Origin: Prodigiosinella aquatilis
Lineage (GTDB): Bacteria > Pseudomonadota > Gammaproteobacteria > Enterobacterales > Enterobacteriaceae
Direction of reading: 5' to 3'
Length of the DNA: 64,000 bases
NCBI GenBank assembly: GCA_030388725.1
Contig: CP128857.1
Span: forward strand, 3,224,001-3,288,000
The stretch's first letter is position 1. Each line of letters opens with the position of its first letter. Position numbers and translations under genes: made by a program. Positions 36,560 through 44,883 of this stretch are shown piece after piece. The notes under the pieces are model-generated. The model did no database searches and was not told the origin of the DNA. It saw only the letters and a list, made by a program, of their open reading frames with translations.

Positions 36560-37465
36560 ATGCAGCTATTAATCACCGGTGGCACCGGCCTTATCGGTCG
36601 TCATTTGATTCAGCGATTACTGTCACTTTCCCACAGCATTACCGTATTGACTCGCAATCCTGAACATGCCCGTCGTCTGTTGGGTAATCAAGTGGATTAC
36701 TGGCCTACGTTGCGGAATCAAACGTCCCTTGATGGTTTTAACGGCGTTATCAATCTGGCAGGTGAGCCTATTGCTGATAAACGCTGGACAACTATCCAGA
36801 AAGATCGGTTATGTCACAGCCGTTGGGAAATAACCGAGCAACTGGCGCAACTGATCAAAAACAGCGATATACCACCAGCAGTGTTTATTTCAGGTTCCGC
36901 AGTCGGATATTACGGCGACCAAGGACAAGCGCTGGTAACAGAAGACGAGACACCTCATGATGAGTTTACCTATCGACTATGCTCTCATTGGGAAACACTG
37001 GCACAGGCTGCTGAAAGCGATAAAACACGAGTATGTCTGCTACGTACTGGCGTAGTGCTTTCCACCGAAGGCGGGGCGCTGGCCAAGATGCTGCCGTTAT
37101 TTCGTCTGGGTTTGGGGGGGCCAATAGGCACAGGTAAACAGTATCTGCCATGGATACATATCGACGATATGGTCAATGGCATTCTTTACCTGCTGGATAA
37201 TCCAATCCTGAGTGGCCCATTCAACATGGTTTCCCCCTATCCAGTCCGTAATGAGAAATTCTCCGCCATGCTGGCAAATGTGCTGGATCGCCCTGGCTTT
37301 TTGCGCATGCCTGGTTGGGCGTTGAAGCTCATAATGGGAGAAGCAGCAACGTTGGCGCTAGGTGGACAACGCGCTATTCCCTATCGTCTGGAACAAGCAG
37401 GATTCGGTTTCCGGTTCTTTGAATTGGAAGAAGCGTTGAATGATCTGATTAAAAACGCGGGCTGA
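36560..37465 (+). CDS. yfcH: SDR-family epimerase-like protein YfcH
   Basis: YfcH is an extended short-chain dehydrogenase/reductase of the TIGR01777 (SulA-like) type; the reaction is unknown. It has the Rossmann motif TGGTGLIGRHL at the N-terminus, INLAGEPIADKRW, and FISGSAVGYYGDQG with the Tyr region. A C-terminal DUF1731 domain ends in FRFFELEEALNDL. ATG 36560 follows GAGG and gives 301 residues; the GTG at 36548 is less likely. It is convergent with hisP. Confidence 0.93.
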   Translation: MQLLITGGTGLIGRHLIQRLLSLSHSITVLTRNPEHARRLLGNQVDYWPTLRNQTSLDGFNGVINLAGEPIADKRWTTIQKDRLCHSRWEITEQLAQLIKNSDIPPAVFISGSAVGYYGDQGQALVTEDETPHDEFTYRLCSHWETLAQAAESDKTRVCLLRTGVVLSTEGGALAKMLPLFRLGLGGPIGTGKQYLPWIHIDDMVNGILYLLDNPILSGPFNMVSPYPVRNEKFSAMLANVLDRPGFLRMPGWALKLIMGEAATLALGGQRAIPYRLEQAGFGFRFFELEEALNDLIKNAG

Positions 37466-37605
37466 CACCGGCACCAACCTGACATGATGCTTAACACTAT
37501 ACCGGCCTGAACAAATGTTTAGGTTATGGTTGATGACAAAAACATCTTAATCTTGTCATGCCCACAAAATCGCGTGAGCTATTTGTAATTTAATACATTG
37601 ATTAT

Positions 37606-37637
37606 AAATATATTCCCGATTTCTCGGGAGTATATTT
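37606..37637. repeat. Hairpin between convergent yfcH and hisP
   Basis: AAATATATTCCCGA (37606-37619) pairs with TCGGGAGTATATTT (37624-37637), 14 bp with one G-T pair and a TTTC loop. It may serve as a terminator for one or both convergent genes, though the T run is poor. Confidence 0.6.
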
Positions 37638-37668
37638 ATAGAGGAAGAAAAGCGCGGTCAGCCGTCTG

Positions 37669-37690
37669 AGCCTGAATGGATATTCAGGCT
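37669..37690 (-). terminator. Candidate hairpin at the hisP 3' end
   Basis: AGCCTGAAT (37669-37677) pairs perfectly with ATTCAGGCT (37682-37690). It overlaps the hisP stop by two bases, and no T run follows on the minus strand directly, so termination is uncertain. Confidence 0.45.
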
Positions 37691-38462
37691 ATTTCAGTGC
37701 ACCAGATAGAAACTGTTGCAAACGTGGACTCTGTGGGTTACCAAAGACTTGCTCTGGTGGCCCTTGTTCTTCAATAACCCCCTGATGCAGGAAAATAACG
37801 TGGCTGGAAACATGGCGTGCAAATCCCATTTCATGAGTAACTACCACCATGGTTTTTCCCTCCTCGGCCAGTTGTTGCATGATACGCAGAACTTCACCTA
37901 CCAGTTCAGGATCCAGTGCGGAAGTCGGCTCATCAAATAGCAATACTTCCGGTTCCATTGCTAACGCTCGGGCAATTGATACACGTTGCTGTTGGCCACC
38001 GGAGAGATCCGCCGGATATTTGTCTTGTGCCGCACCGGTTATACCGACTTTATCAAGATAAAATATCGCCCGCTCACGGGCTTCAGCTTTACTCAGCCCT
38101 AACACCTGTACCGGCGCTTCAATAACGTTCTCCCGAGCTGTCATAAAGCTCCACAGATTAAAGTGCTGGAACACCATCGTCAGCCGGGTACGCAACAACT
38201 GAAGCTGTTTTTTATCAAACACTTTCAATTGACCATCTTTGTCCCGCACCATGTGAATTTCCTGACCGCCCACATGGATAGAACCTTCATACGGCTTTTC
38301 CAAAAAATTAATACAACGTAGCAAGGTGCTTTTACCTGATCCAGACGATCCGATAATTGAAATAACGTCCCCCGCTTTAGCCTGCAATGAAATACCTTTA
38401 AGCACTTCATGTTGGCCATAACGTTTACGTAATTCCGTCACCATCAGCTTATTATTCTGCAT
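37689..38462 (-). CDS. hisP: Basic amino-acid ABC transporter ATPase HisP
   Basis: HisP is the ATPase of the histidine/lysine/arginine/ornithine importer. It has Walker A GSSGSGKST, the Q-loop VFQHFNLW, signature LSGGQQQRVSIARAL, Walker B EVLLFDEPTSALD, and the switch His in VVVTHEMGFA. The start ATG 38462 (MQNNKLMV) has AGGA in the right place and gives 257 residues like E. coli; the ATG at 38477 lacks a ribosome site. It is the last gene of hisJQMP. Confidence 0.96.
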   Translation of the reverse strand: MQNNKLMVTELRKRYGQHEVLKGISLQAKAGDVISIIGSSGSGKSTLLRCINFLEKPYEGSIHVGGQEIHMVRDKDGQLKVFDKKQLQLLRTRLTMVFQHFNLWSFMTARENVIEAPVQVLGLSKAEARERAIFYLDKVGITGAAQDKYPADLSGGQQQRVSIARALAMEPEVLLFDEPTSALDPELVGEVLRIMQQLAEEGKTMVVVTHEMGFARHVSSHVIFLHQGVIEEQGPPEQVFGNPQSPRLQQFLSGALK

Positions 38463-38479
38463 GCTATATTCCTGCATAT

Positions 38480-39196
38480 CTAATGAGATGAACGGGTATG
38501 GAGGTGCCGTAACCAGCGTTGCTCTGCCTTTCTGAACAAGGAGATCAGCACAAATGAAATCGACAGATACATGACGGCGGCAATGCCAAAGGCATAAAAC
38601 GGCTTATAAGTCGCCGCATTAATATCGCGTGCGATCTTGAGGATATCCGGCACAGTAACGGTAAATGCCAGCGCAGTAGAATGCAGCATCAAGATCACTT
38701 CATTGCTATAAGCAGGGAGTGCAATACGCAGCGCACTCGGCAAAATAATACAGCTATACTGCCTGAAACGGGAAAATCCATAGGCTCTGGCTGCCTCAAC
38801 TTCACCATGAGGAACAGAACGGATCGCACCAGCAAAAATTTCGGTAGTATAGGCACACGTATTAAGTGACAGCGAAAGAATGGCGCAATTCAAGCCACTA
38901 CGAAAAAAAGCATTCAGTAAATCCGTGCCACGGATTATTTCCAGACTGTAGACACCGGAATAAAAAATCAATAATTGTACATAGAGCGGTGTTCCCCGGA
39001 AAATATAGGTAAATAACCACACCGGCAGGGAAAAGCGACGCCGGGGAGAAACTCGGGCAACAGCCAGTGGAATCGCCATCAATCCACCAATCACGACCGA
39101 AATAATCAGCAGCCATAGTGTCATGGCAAGACCTGTAAAGTGATAGCCATCACTCCATAACAAAGGCCGCCAGTATTGTTGCAGGATCTCACTCAT
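38480..39196 (-). CDS. hisM: Basic amino-acid ABC transporter permease HisM
   Basis: HisM is one of the two inner-membrane permeases (five helices) of the HisQMP importer. The EAA loop (PHGEVEAARAYGFSRFRQY), which docks to HisP, is visible. It has 238 residues. It overlaps hisQ by 8 bases and ends 17 bases before hisP. Confidence 0.96.
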   Translation of the reverse strand: MSEILQQYWRPLLWSDGYHFTGLAMTLWLLIISVVIGGLMAIPLAVARVSPRRRFSLPVWLFTYIFRGTPLYVQLLIFYSGVYSLEIIRGTDLLNAFFRSGLNCAILSLSLNTCAYTTEIFAGAIRSVPHGEVEAARAYGFSRFRQYSCIILPSALRIALPAYSNEVILMLHSTALAFTVTVPDILKIARDINAATYKPFYAFGIAAVMYLSISFVLISLFRKAEQRWLRHLHTRSSH

Positions 39197-39878
39197 AATT
39201 AACTTTCCTGACTCCTGCAGAATAACGCCGTTCCAGCCACCACAGCACCCCGTTAGACAAGGTAGTAAAAATCAGATACATCACACCCGCTACAATGGCG
39301 AAAAAGAAAGGTTGATGAGCACTCTTACCCGCCAATTGAGTCGCCTTAATCACATCGCTCAACCCCAGTAAAGAAACCAGAGCAGTTGCTTTCAAAATAA
39401 CCTGCCAGTTATTGCCGATACCCGGCAAAGCAAAACGCATCATTGAGGGAAACATGATGCGTCTGAACACTTGTGATGGAGAGAAACCAAAAGCGACTGC
39501 CGCCTCGATTTGTCCGCGTGGCACCGCCAGATACGCCCCACGAAATGTTTCGGTAAAATAAGCGCCATAAATGAACCCTAACGTGATAATCCCCGCTGAT
39601 AACGGATCAATATCGATCTGTGAAAGACCAATCGCATCAGTCAGATTGTTCAGTATTATTTGCAGTCCATAAAAAATGAGCAACATCAGCACCAGATCAG
39701 GGATGCCGCGAATCAAGGTGGTATAGCCAGAAAAACAGACCGACAATAGCCGATTAGAAGATAACTTGGCACCCGCACCGATTAAACCAATCGCCAACGC
39801 CAATAACAACGAGCATATCGCCAGTTGCAGCGTCATGTACGCGCCTTCCAGTATTAATTCGGAATAACCATACAACAT
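39189..39878 (-). CDS. hisQ: Basic amino-acid ABC transporter permease HisQ
   Basis: HisQ is the partner permease of HisM. The EAA loop is PRGQIEAAVAFGFSPSQVF. I start at ATG 39878 (MLYGYSEL), giving 229 residues as in E. coli; the ATG at 39905 would add nine residues and overlap the intergenic hairpin. A 68-base gap with that hairpin separates it from hisJ. Confidence 0.95.
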   Translation of the reverse strand: MLYGYSELILEGAYMTLQLAICSLLLALAIGLIGAGAKLSSNRLLSVCFSGYTTLIRGIPDLVLMLLIFYGLQIILNNLTDAIGLSQIDIDPLSAGIITLGFIYGAYFTETFRGAYLAVPRGQIEAAVAFGFSPSQVFRRIMFPSMMRFALPGIGNNWQVILKATALVSLLGLSDVIKATQLAGKSAHQPFFFAIVAGVMYLIFTTLSNGVLWWLERRYSAGVRKVNYE

Positions 39879-39905
39879 CACGTATATCCGTTCAGTAAAA
39901 ACCAT

Positions 39906-39931
39906 CTTCTGCCTGCCAGGGCAGGCAGAAG
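39906..39931. repeat. Perfect hairpin in the hisJ-hisQ gap
   Basis: CTTCTGCCTGC pairs perfectly with GCAGGCAGAAG around a CAGG loop (11 bp; formally a 12-bp palindrome arm with a 2-base centre). It lies between the stop of the binding-protein gene and hisQ, the same place where Salmonella has a REP element. It probably stabilises the upstream hisJ message and lowers expression of the transporter genes. Confidence 0.75.
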
Positions 39932-39946
39932 TTAATCACGGAAGGG

Positions 39947-40726
39947 TTAACCGCCGTATACGTCAAAATCGAAATATTTTTTCGCCAATTTGCTGTAAGT
40001 ACCGTCTTTACGCATAGATTCAAAAGCTTTATTCAGCGCGGCTTTCAGCTCGGTTTCATTTTTACGCAGCCCCATACCGGTGCCCACGCCAAAAAATTTG
40101 TCATCTTTCACTGCCGGACCGGCAAAAGCATAGTCTTTACCTATATCCTGCTTGAGGAAACCCTCGCTTCCTGCCACTTCATCTTGGAAGGCGGCATCAA
40201 TACGACCGTCAATCAGGTCAGAATAAATCAGGTCCTGATTCTGGTAAGCCACAACATTAACCCCTTTCGGCTGCCAGTTGGCATTGGCGTAAGCTTCCTG
40301 GGTTGACGCTTGCAATACACCAACTCGTTTTCCACGCAATGATTCCACTGTCGGCTGAATATTGGCGCCTTTTTTAGCAATCAGACGAGCGTTGGCGGCA
40401 TACAGTTTATCGGTAAAGGCGATCTCTTTCTGACGTTTTTCAGTGATAGACAGAGAGGAAATAATGGCATCAATTTTTTTCGCTTTCAGCGACGGAATCA
40501 ACGCATCAAAGTCACTTTCGACAAAGGTACATTTAACCGCCATACGCTTGCACATCTCTTTCGCCAGATCGATGTCAAATCCTACCAGTTCACCGCTAGC
40601 GTTTTTAGATTCAAACGGTGCATACGTTGGATCAGTACCGATTTTTATATCTTTTGGTACTTCCGCAAGGGCACTGCTCGTTGCGAATACCAACGCTAAA
40701 GGCAAAAGTTTAAACAGATTTTTCAT
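39947..40726 (-). CDS. hisJ: Periplasmic histidine / lysine-arginine-ornithine binding protein
   Basis: This is the periplasmic solute-binding protein feeding HisQMP. The signal peptide runs to ALA before Glu22, so the mature protein has 238 residues. Numbering from Glu1 of the mature form, the ligand pocket has Asp11, Tyr14, Phe52, Ser69, Ser70, Ser72 and Arg77, and the Cys38-Cys45 disulfide is present. Position 52 is Phe, as in ArgT (LAO protein), while HisJ has Leu; the C-terminal YFDFDVYGG resembles HisJ. E. coli has both argT and hisJ here, but this window has only one. I use hisJ from its place in the operon; substrate preference is unsettled. The start ATG 40726 follows AAGGG. Confidence 0.9.
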   Translation of the reverse strand: MKNLFKLLPLALVFATSSALAEVPKDIKIGTDPTYAPFESKNASGELVGFDIDLAKEMCKRMAVKCTFVESDFDALIPSLKAKKIDAIISSLSITEKRQKEIAFTDKLYAANARLIAKKGANIQPTVESLRGKRVGVLQASTQEAYANANWQPKGVNVVAYQNQDLIYSDLIDGRIDAAFQDEVAGSEGFLKQDIGKDYAFAGPAVKDDKFFGVGTGMGLRKNETELKAALNKAFESMRKDGTYSKLAKKYFDFDVYGG

Positions 40727-40842
40727 AAAGTTACCCTTATCAATAAATGGTTGAACGCCGAAGCTATTCATTGAATCAAAACGCTTTTTTAGTCGATAAT
40801 GCCATTGTATTTACTATGTGTGTGTTTGCTACAGCATGGCAA

Positions 40843-40858
40843 TGCACTTTCCGTGCCA
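40843..40858 (-). promoter_or_regulatory. Sigma-54 (-24/-12) promoter of hisJQMP
   Basis: On the minus strand TGGCACGGAAAGTGCA matches TGGCAC-N5-TTGCA except for one base (GTGCA), with the invariant GG and GC in correct spacing. Transcription would start near 40832, about 105 bases before the hisJ ATG. Nitrogen-regulated promoters are known for argT in Salmonella. Confidence 0.75.
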
Positions 40859-40997
40859 TAATAAATACCAGTAACAAAGGGAAATAATATGACCACTACT
40901 GTACTAATCAATCAATGTAATCAATTAATTAGGCAGCTTTCCACCTACGTTTTGTTCGCCATATTTTCGGAGAAAAAACCATGAAGAGAGATCACAT

Positions 40998-41037
40998 TGC
41001 ACCAAATTAGATCACATTACTGCATCATAATAGTGCA
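40998..41037. promoter_or_regulatory. Two NtrC-like enhancer boxes upstream of hisJ
   Basis: Compared with TGCACCA-N3-TGGTGCA, the box at 41021-41037 (TGCATCATAATAGTGCA) matches 12 of 14 positions, and the one at 40998-41014 (TGCACCAAATTAGATCA) matches 11 of 14. Their centres are 23 bp apart, about two helical turns, and lie about 150-180 bp upstream of the sigma-54 promoter, a common NtrC arrangement. Confidence 0.6.
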
Positions 41038-41134
41038 CTGTAGTAAACTAGGGCAAAATAGTTACATGAGCGATGTTCAGCCGTTAATCATGAAAAGGCG
41101 CTTCCGGCAATAAATTTCACCATAAAATAAATGA

Positions 41135-41704
41135 TTACGTACCTTGCCAGCGAGTAAACAGATCTTGTGACAACCTAATATCAAACTGGTCAAGAACCCG
41201 GTTGACTGTTTGATCGATGATATCTTGCACAGTTTGTGGGCGATGATAAAACGCTGGGACAGGTGGCATGATGATAGCCCCCAACTCTGCAACAGCATTC
41301 AGCAAGCGTAAATGACCTAAATGCAATGGCGTTTCCCGCACACATAACACCAGTGAACGCCGCTCTTTCAACATTACATCCGCCGCACGGGTGAGCAAAC
41401 TATCCGTATAACTGTGGGCAATTCCGGAAAGGGTTTTGATCGAGCAAGGTAAAATAACCATGCCCGCAGTCTTAAATGATCCAGAAGAAATACTGGCGGC
41501 GATATCACGTGAATCATGCACCACATCTGCCAGCGCTTGTACATCCTTCACATTCAAATCGGTTTCCAGCGACAGCGTTTGTCGTGCCGCCTGACTCATG
41601 ATCAAATGGGTTTCTATCCCATCCACCGACTGCAAAACCTGCAATAAACGTATACCGTAAATTACCCCACTGGCACCGGAAATACCGATGATGAGTCGTT
41701 TCAT
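41135..41704 (-). CDS. ubiX: Flavin prenyltransferase UbiX
   Basis: UbiX joins dimethylallyl phosphate to FMN to make prenylated FMN, the cofactor of the UbiD decarboxylase in ubiquinone synthesis. It has 189 residues from ATG 41704 (MKRLIIGISGASG), the E. coli length, with GAGG upstream. Flavin-binding motifs GISGASGVIYG, ISSGSFKTAGMVILPCS and ETPLHLGHLRL are present. It lies downstream of purF, as in the cvpA-purF-ubiX group of E. coli, but a hairpin separates the two. Confidence 0.96.
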   Translation of the reverse strand: MKRLIIGISGASGVIYGIRLLQVLQSVDGIETHLIMSQAARQTLSLETDLNVKDVQALADVVHDSRDIAASISSGSFKTAGMVILPCSIKTLSGIAHSYTDSLLTRAADVMLKERRSLVLCVRETPLHLGHLRLLNAVAELGAIIMPPVPAFYHRPQTVQDIIDQTVNRVLDQFDIRLSQDLFTRWQGT

Positions 41705-41795
41705 AAGATGACCTCTGACATACCACATCTGGATACGGTAAAATGATCTGCGCTGACTTTGCCGCATCAGCCAGCGATTGGCAAGAATAACAATG

Positions 41796-41828
41796 ATAAA
41801 GGGGAGTCCGCATCAGCGTCTCCCCTTT
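41796..41828 (-). terminator. Candidate terminator of purF
   Basis: AAAGGGGAG (41798-41806) pairs perfectly with CTCCCCTTT (41820-41828). On the minus strand the stem's own T residues are followed by ATCATTG. It lies 22 bases after the purF stop. Confidence 0.6.
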
Positions 41829-41850
41829 TGATGTGTCACAAACCTTGGTT

Positions 41851-43368
41851 TTACCCTTCGTTATGCATTTCCAGGTCTTCCACTTCGCTCTGACTACGCA
41901 ATGCCTGAGCATCATCGTTGCGCAGCACTTCCAGATAATCCAGATAACCTTGATCCACATCTTTGGTCACATAAATTCCATTAAATACGGAACACTCAAA
42001 CTGGACAATATCAGGATTATCTTCACGTACCGCGTCGATCAAATCGTCAAGATCCTGGAAAATAAGGGCATCGGCACCAATAATCTGCCGAATCTCTTCT
42101 ACTTCGCGGCCGTGCGCAATCAGCTCATTCGCGCTGGGCATATCGATACCGTAGACGTTCGGGAAACGGATTTCCGGTGCCGCCGAGGCCAGATAAACTC
42201 GTTTAGCACCCGCTTCACGCGCCATTTCCACTATCTGTTGCGACGTAGTACCACGCACGATAGAGTCATCCACCAACAATACATTTTTATCACGGAATTC
42301 AGCCCGGTTGGCATTCAGTTTACGCCGCACCGATTTTATACGCGTCTGCTGCCCAGGCATGATAAACGTGCGGCCAACATAACGGTTTTTCACAAATCCC
42401 TGACGATAAGGTCTGTTGATAATGCGAGCGATTTCCAGTGCGATATCGCAAGACGTTTCCGGAATCGGAATAACCACATCAATATCCAGGTCTTCCCAAT
42501 TACGAGCAATCTTTTCACCCAATTTCTGCCCCATGCGTACACGGGCGCTATAAACCGAAATCTTGTCAATAAACGAGTCGGGACGTGCGAAATAGACATA
42601 TTCAAACAGGCAAGGGTTACTCTTCGGATTCTCCGCACACTGCCGGGTAAACAGTTGCCCTTTTTCCGTAATGTAAATCGCTTCGCCTGGTGCAACATCA
42701 CGTAAAAATTCAAAGCCCAGCGTATCTAACGCCACACTCTCGGATGCAACCATATATTCGTTATGTCCGTCTTCCAGTGTACGCTTACCAATCACCAGAG
42801 GGCGGATACCGTTCGGATCGCGGAATGCAACCATACCGTGGCCGATAATCATGCTGACACAAGCATAGGCACCGCGAATTTGCTGCTGCATTGATGCAAC
42901 AGCGGCAAAAATATTATCAGCCTCCAGCGGATAATGCTGAAAACGGTCCAGCTCTTTAGCAAAGATATTGAGCAGGATTTCAGAATCAGAAGTGGTATTC
43001 ACATGCCGGCGACCTTGCTCGAACAACTGTTTACGCAGTTCGTGAGCATTGGTCAGATTACCGTTGTGTGCCAGTGTGATACCAAAAGGGGAATTGACAT
43101 AAAAAGGCTGGGCTTCAGAAGCACTGGAGCTGCCGGCTGTTGGGTAACGCACATGACCCAGCCCCATGTTACCCTGTAATCGCTGCATGTGCCGTGCTTC
43201 AAACACATCTTTCACCAGGCCGTTAGCCTTACGCAGGCGAAAACAATTAAAAGCATCAATGGTGACGATGCCTGCGGCATCCTGCCCACGATGCTGTAAC
43301 ACCGTTAATGCGTCATAAATCGACTGGTTGACCGGTGTAAAACCGGCGATACCGACAATACCGCACAT
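41851..43368 (-). CDS. purF: Amidophosphoribosyltransferase PurF
   Basis: PurF makes 5-phosphoribosylamine from PRPP and glutamine, the first committed step of purine synthesis. The N-terminal nucleophile Cys2 (MCGIVGIAG) belongs to the glutaminase domain, and the PRPP loop VLLVDDSIVRGTTS is in the phosphoribosyltransferase domain at about residues 365-380. It has 505 residues, as in E. coli. It lies 30 bases downstream of cvpA and is probably repressed with it by PurR. Confidence 0.97.
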   Translation of the reverse strand: MCGIVGIAGFTPVNQSIYDALTVLQHRGQDAAGIVTIDAFNCFRLRKANGLVKDVFEARHMQRLQGNMGLGHVRYPTAGSSSASEAQPFYVNSPFGITLAHNGNLTNAHELRKQLFEQGRRHVNTTSDSEILLNIFAKELDRFQHYPLEADNIFAAVASMQQQIRGAYACVSMIIGHGMVAFRDPNGIRPLVIGKRTLEDGHNEYMVASESVALDTLGFEFLRDVAPGEAIYITEKGQLFTRQCAENPKSNPCLFEYVYFARPDSFIDKISVYSARVRMGQKLGEKIARNWEDLDIDVVIPIPETSCDIALEIARIINRPYRQGFVKNRYVGRTFIMPGQQTRIKSVRRKLNANRAEFRDKNVLLVDDSIVRGTTSQQIVEMAREAGAKRVYLASAAPEIRFPNVYGIDMPSANELIAHGREVEEIRQIIGADALIFQDLDDLIDAVREDNPDIVQFECSVFNGIYVTKDVDQGYLDYLEVLRNDDAQALRSQSEVEDLEMHNEG

Positions 43369-43398
43369 GTTGTCTTTTCCTCATCAGCGCTACCGTGG

Positions 43399-43890
43399 CT
43401 AAATGTGCCGCGGCAAGAAACTCGACGTGCTTTGCAGATAGTCAAAAAACCACCTGATTATATAACTGAACCGCGGAATTAACTGAGACTGCTTCCAGTC
43501 GGCACTCTGTGAAAAACCAGTAAAGGTATCCAAAAAGAACAGCAGAGCAGAGACGATCAACACACCACGCAGGGCACCAAAACAGATCCCCAGAACACGA
43601 TCAGTGCCTGACAGCCCGGTACGTTCAACCAGCGAACCGATCACATAGTTGACAATAGCACCCACAATCAACGTCGCAATAAACAGAATGGTAATGGCGA
43701 TGCCGTTACGCACCAATTCATCATTAAACCGCGTGAAATACACCGCAAGGTACACATAATAATGGCTTGCGATGAAAAACGCGCATCCCCAGGTAACCAA
43801 CGACAACGCTTCACGTATAAACCCGCGGACAAGACTGACCAGAGCCGAAAATCCGATAATACCGATAATGACGTAATCAACCCAAACCAT
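43399..43890 (-). CDS. cvpA: Colicin V production protein CvpA
   Basis: CvpA is a 163-residue inner-membrane protein with four hydrophobic helices (VDYVIIGIIGFSALVSLVRG at the start). It is required for colicin V production and linked to envelope and bile-salt tolerance; the molecular role is unclear. It is the first gene of the cvpA-purF operon. AGGA lies before the ATG and a PurR box lies upstream. Confidence 0.95.
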   Translation of the reverse strand: MVWVDYVIIGIIGFSALVSLVRGFIREALSLVTWGCAFFIASHYYVYLAVYFTRFNDELVRNGIAITILFIATLIVGAIVNYVIGSLVERTGLSGTDRVLGICFGALRGVLIVSALLFFLDTFTGFSQSADWKQSQLIPRFSYIIRWFFDYLQSTSSFLPRHI

Positions 43891-43962
43891 GAACTATCCT
43901 AATAATGAACAATAACTATCGACAGCACCGCTCATCCTGTTCGCGGCGCATTCTAACAGAAA

Positions 43963-43978
43963 AAGAAAACGTTTGCGT
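43963..43978 (-). promoter_or_regulatory. PurR operator of cvpA-purF
   Basis: On the minus strand ACGCAAACGTTTTCTT matches the PurR consensus ACGCAAACGTTTNCNT at every defined position. A -10 like TAGAAT (43953-43958 region) lies just downstream, so a bound repressor would block transcription. Confidence 0.9.
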
Positions 43979-44175
43979 AGCGGATTTCCCTGTCATTAAT
44001 TCAATAAATACACAAATAAAAAAATCGTCGAATCTCCATAGAGATACCCGCCCGAAAATTTTATTACCCGCTGTAATATCCGGTACGCCGGCAACAGAAA
44101 CACCGATTATTTGATTCAATACAGCAAAATAAAACCGACAAAAGGTAAGGTCATTTCCCTCCTTCCGTTGCCACT

Positions 44176-44883
44176 TTAACGTGCGCTGTACGTTTTTATC
44201 TGACCATTCAATCCACTGAGTTGTTTCAGTTCATGCAATGATGATTGCAGTTTCTCTTTTGATACATCCGGACCTACATAGATTCGCGTAATCTGTCCGG
44301 CTACTGGTACAGAGGGCGTGGTATAGGCCCGATAACCGGAAAGACGCAATTTAGCGATAATCTCATTCACTTTGTCTGAATTTTTCAGAGCACCCAGTTG
44401 AACGACAAATGCCTGACCTGCTGGCGCCGTCTGCTCTTGCGTTGATGTCGCCGGCTTCCCTTCGGCCCGTTTTAACACCTCTTTCGATTTGGTTTCCGAT
44501 TTTGGTTTTATCTCCGGCTTGGGTTCAGGTTTCACAACAACGGGCGGTGCTACAGCTACCGGCACAGACTGCGTTTCCGAGTGTGAAACACGCTTCGTAG
44601 ATCCATCATCTTCTTTCGCTGTCGGTGCCGTCATGGTCGAACCGTCATTCTTATCCTGCATCGCAGCTTCGGCACCTTCCGGCGGCTGAGTCGGCAATAA
44701 CTGATTAATTGACGGCATAGACTCTGCCTCCACGGCATCGCCTGGTTTGGGCACCAGCGGAATAGCAGCGAACTCATCTTCGTAATGTTTTTTCTTACCG
44801 TCCAGCAATCCAGGCAAGACAATGACACCCAATGCAACCAGGATAATAGTTCCCACCAGGCGATTCTGGAATTTACTCGCCAT
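44176..44883 (-). CDS. dedD: Cell-division SPOR-domain protein DedD
   Basis: DedD localises to the septum and aids constriction by binding denuded glycan. It has an N-terminal membrane anchor (FQNRLVGTIILVALGVIVLPGLL), a long low-complexity linker rich in Pro, Glu and Lys (about residues 60-155), and a C-terminal SPOR domain starting AFVVQLGALKNSDKVNEI. It has 235 residues from ATG 44883, which overlaps the folC end by 11 bases. A longer reading to 44901 is not supported. Confidence 0.94.
   Translation of the reverse strand: MASKFQNRLVGTIILVALGVIVLPGLLDGKKKHYEDEFAAIPLVPKPGDAVEAESMPSINQLLPTQPPEGAEAAMQDKNDGSTMTAPTAKEDDGSTKRVSHSETQSVPVAVAPPVVVKPEPKPEIKPKSETKSKEVLKRAEGKPATSTQEQTAPAGQAFVVQLGALKNSDKVNEIIAKLRLSGYRAYTTPSVPVAGQITRIYVGPDVSKEKLQSSLHELKQLSGLNGQIKTYSAR

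Larger units (their letters stand above)
40727..41134. promoter_or_regulatory. hisJ upstream regulatory region
   Basis: This 408-base gap between ubiX and hisJ holds a sigma-54 promoter at 40843-40858 and two NtrC-like boxes at 40998-41014 and 41021-41037, both listed separately. No second binding-protein gene (argT) or other coding sequence is seen. Confidence 0.6.
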
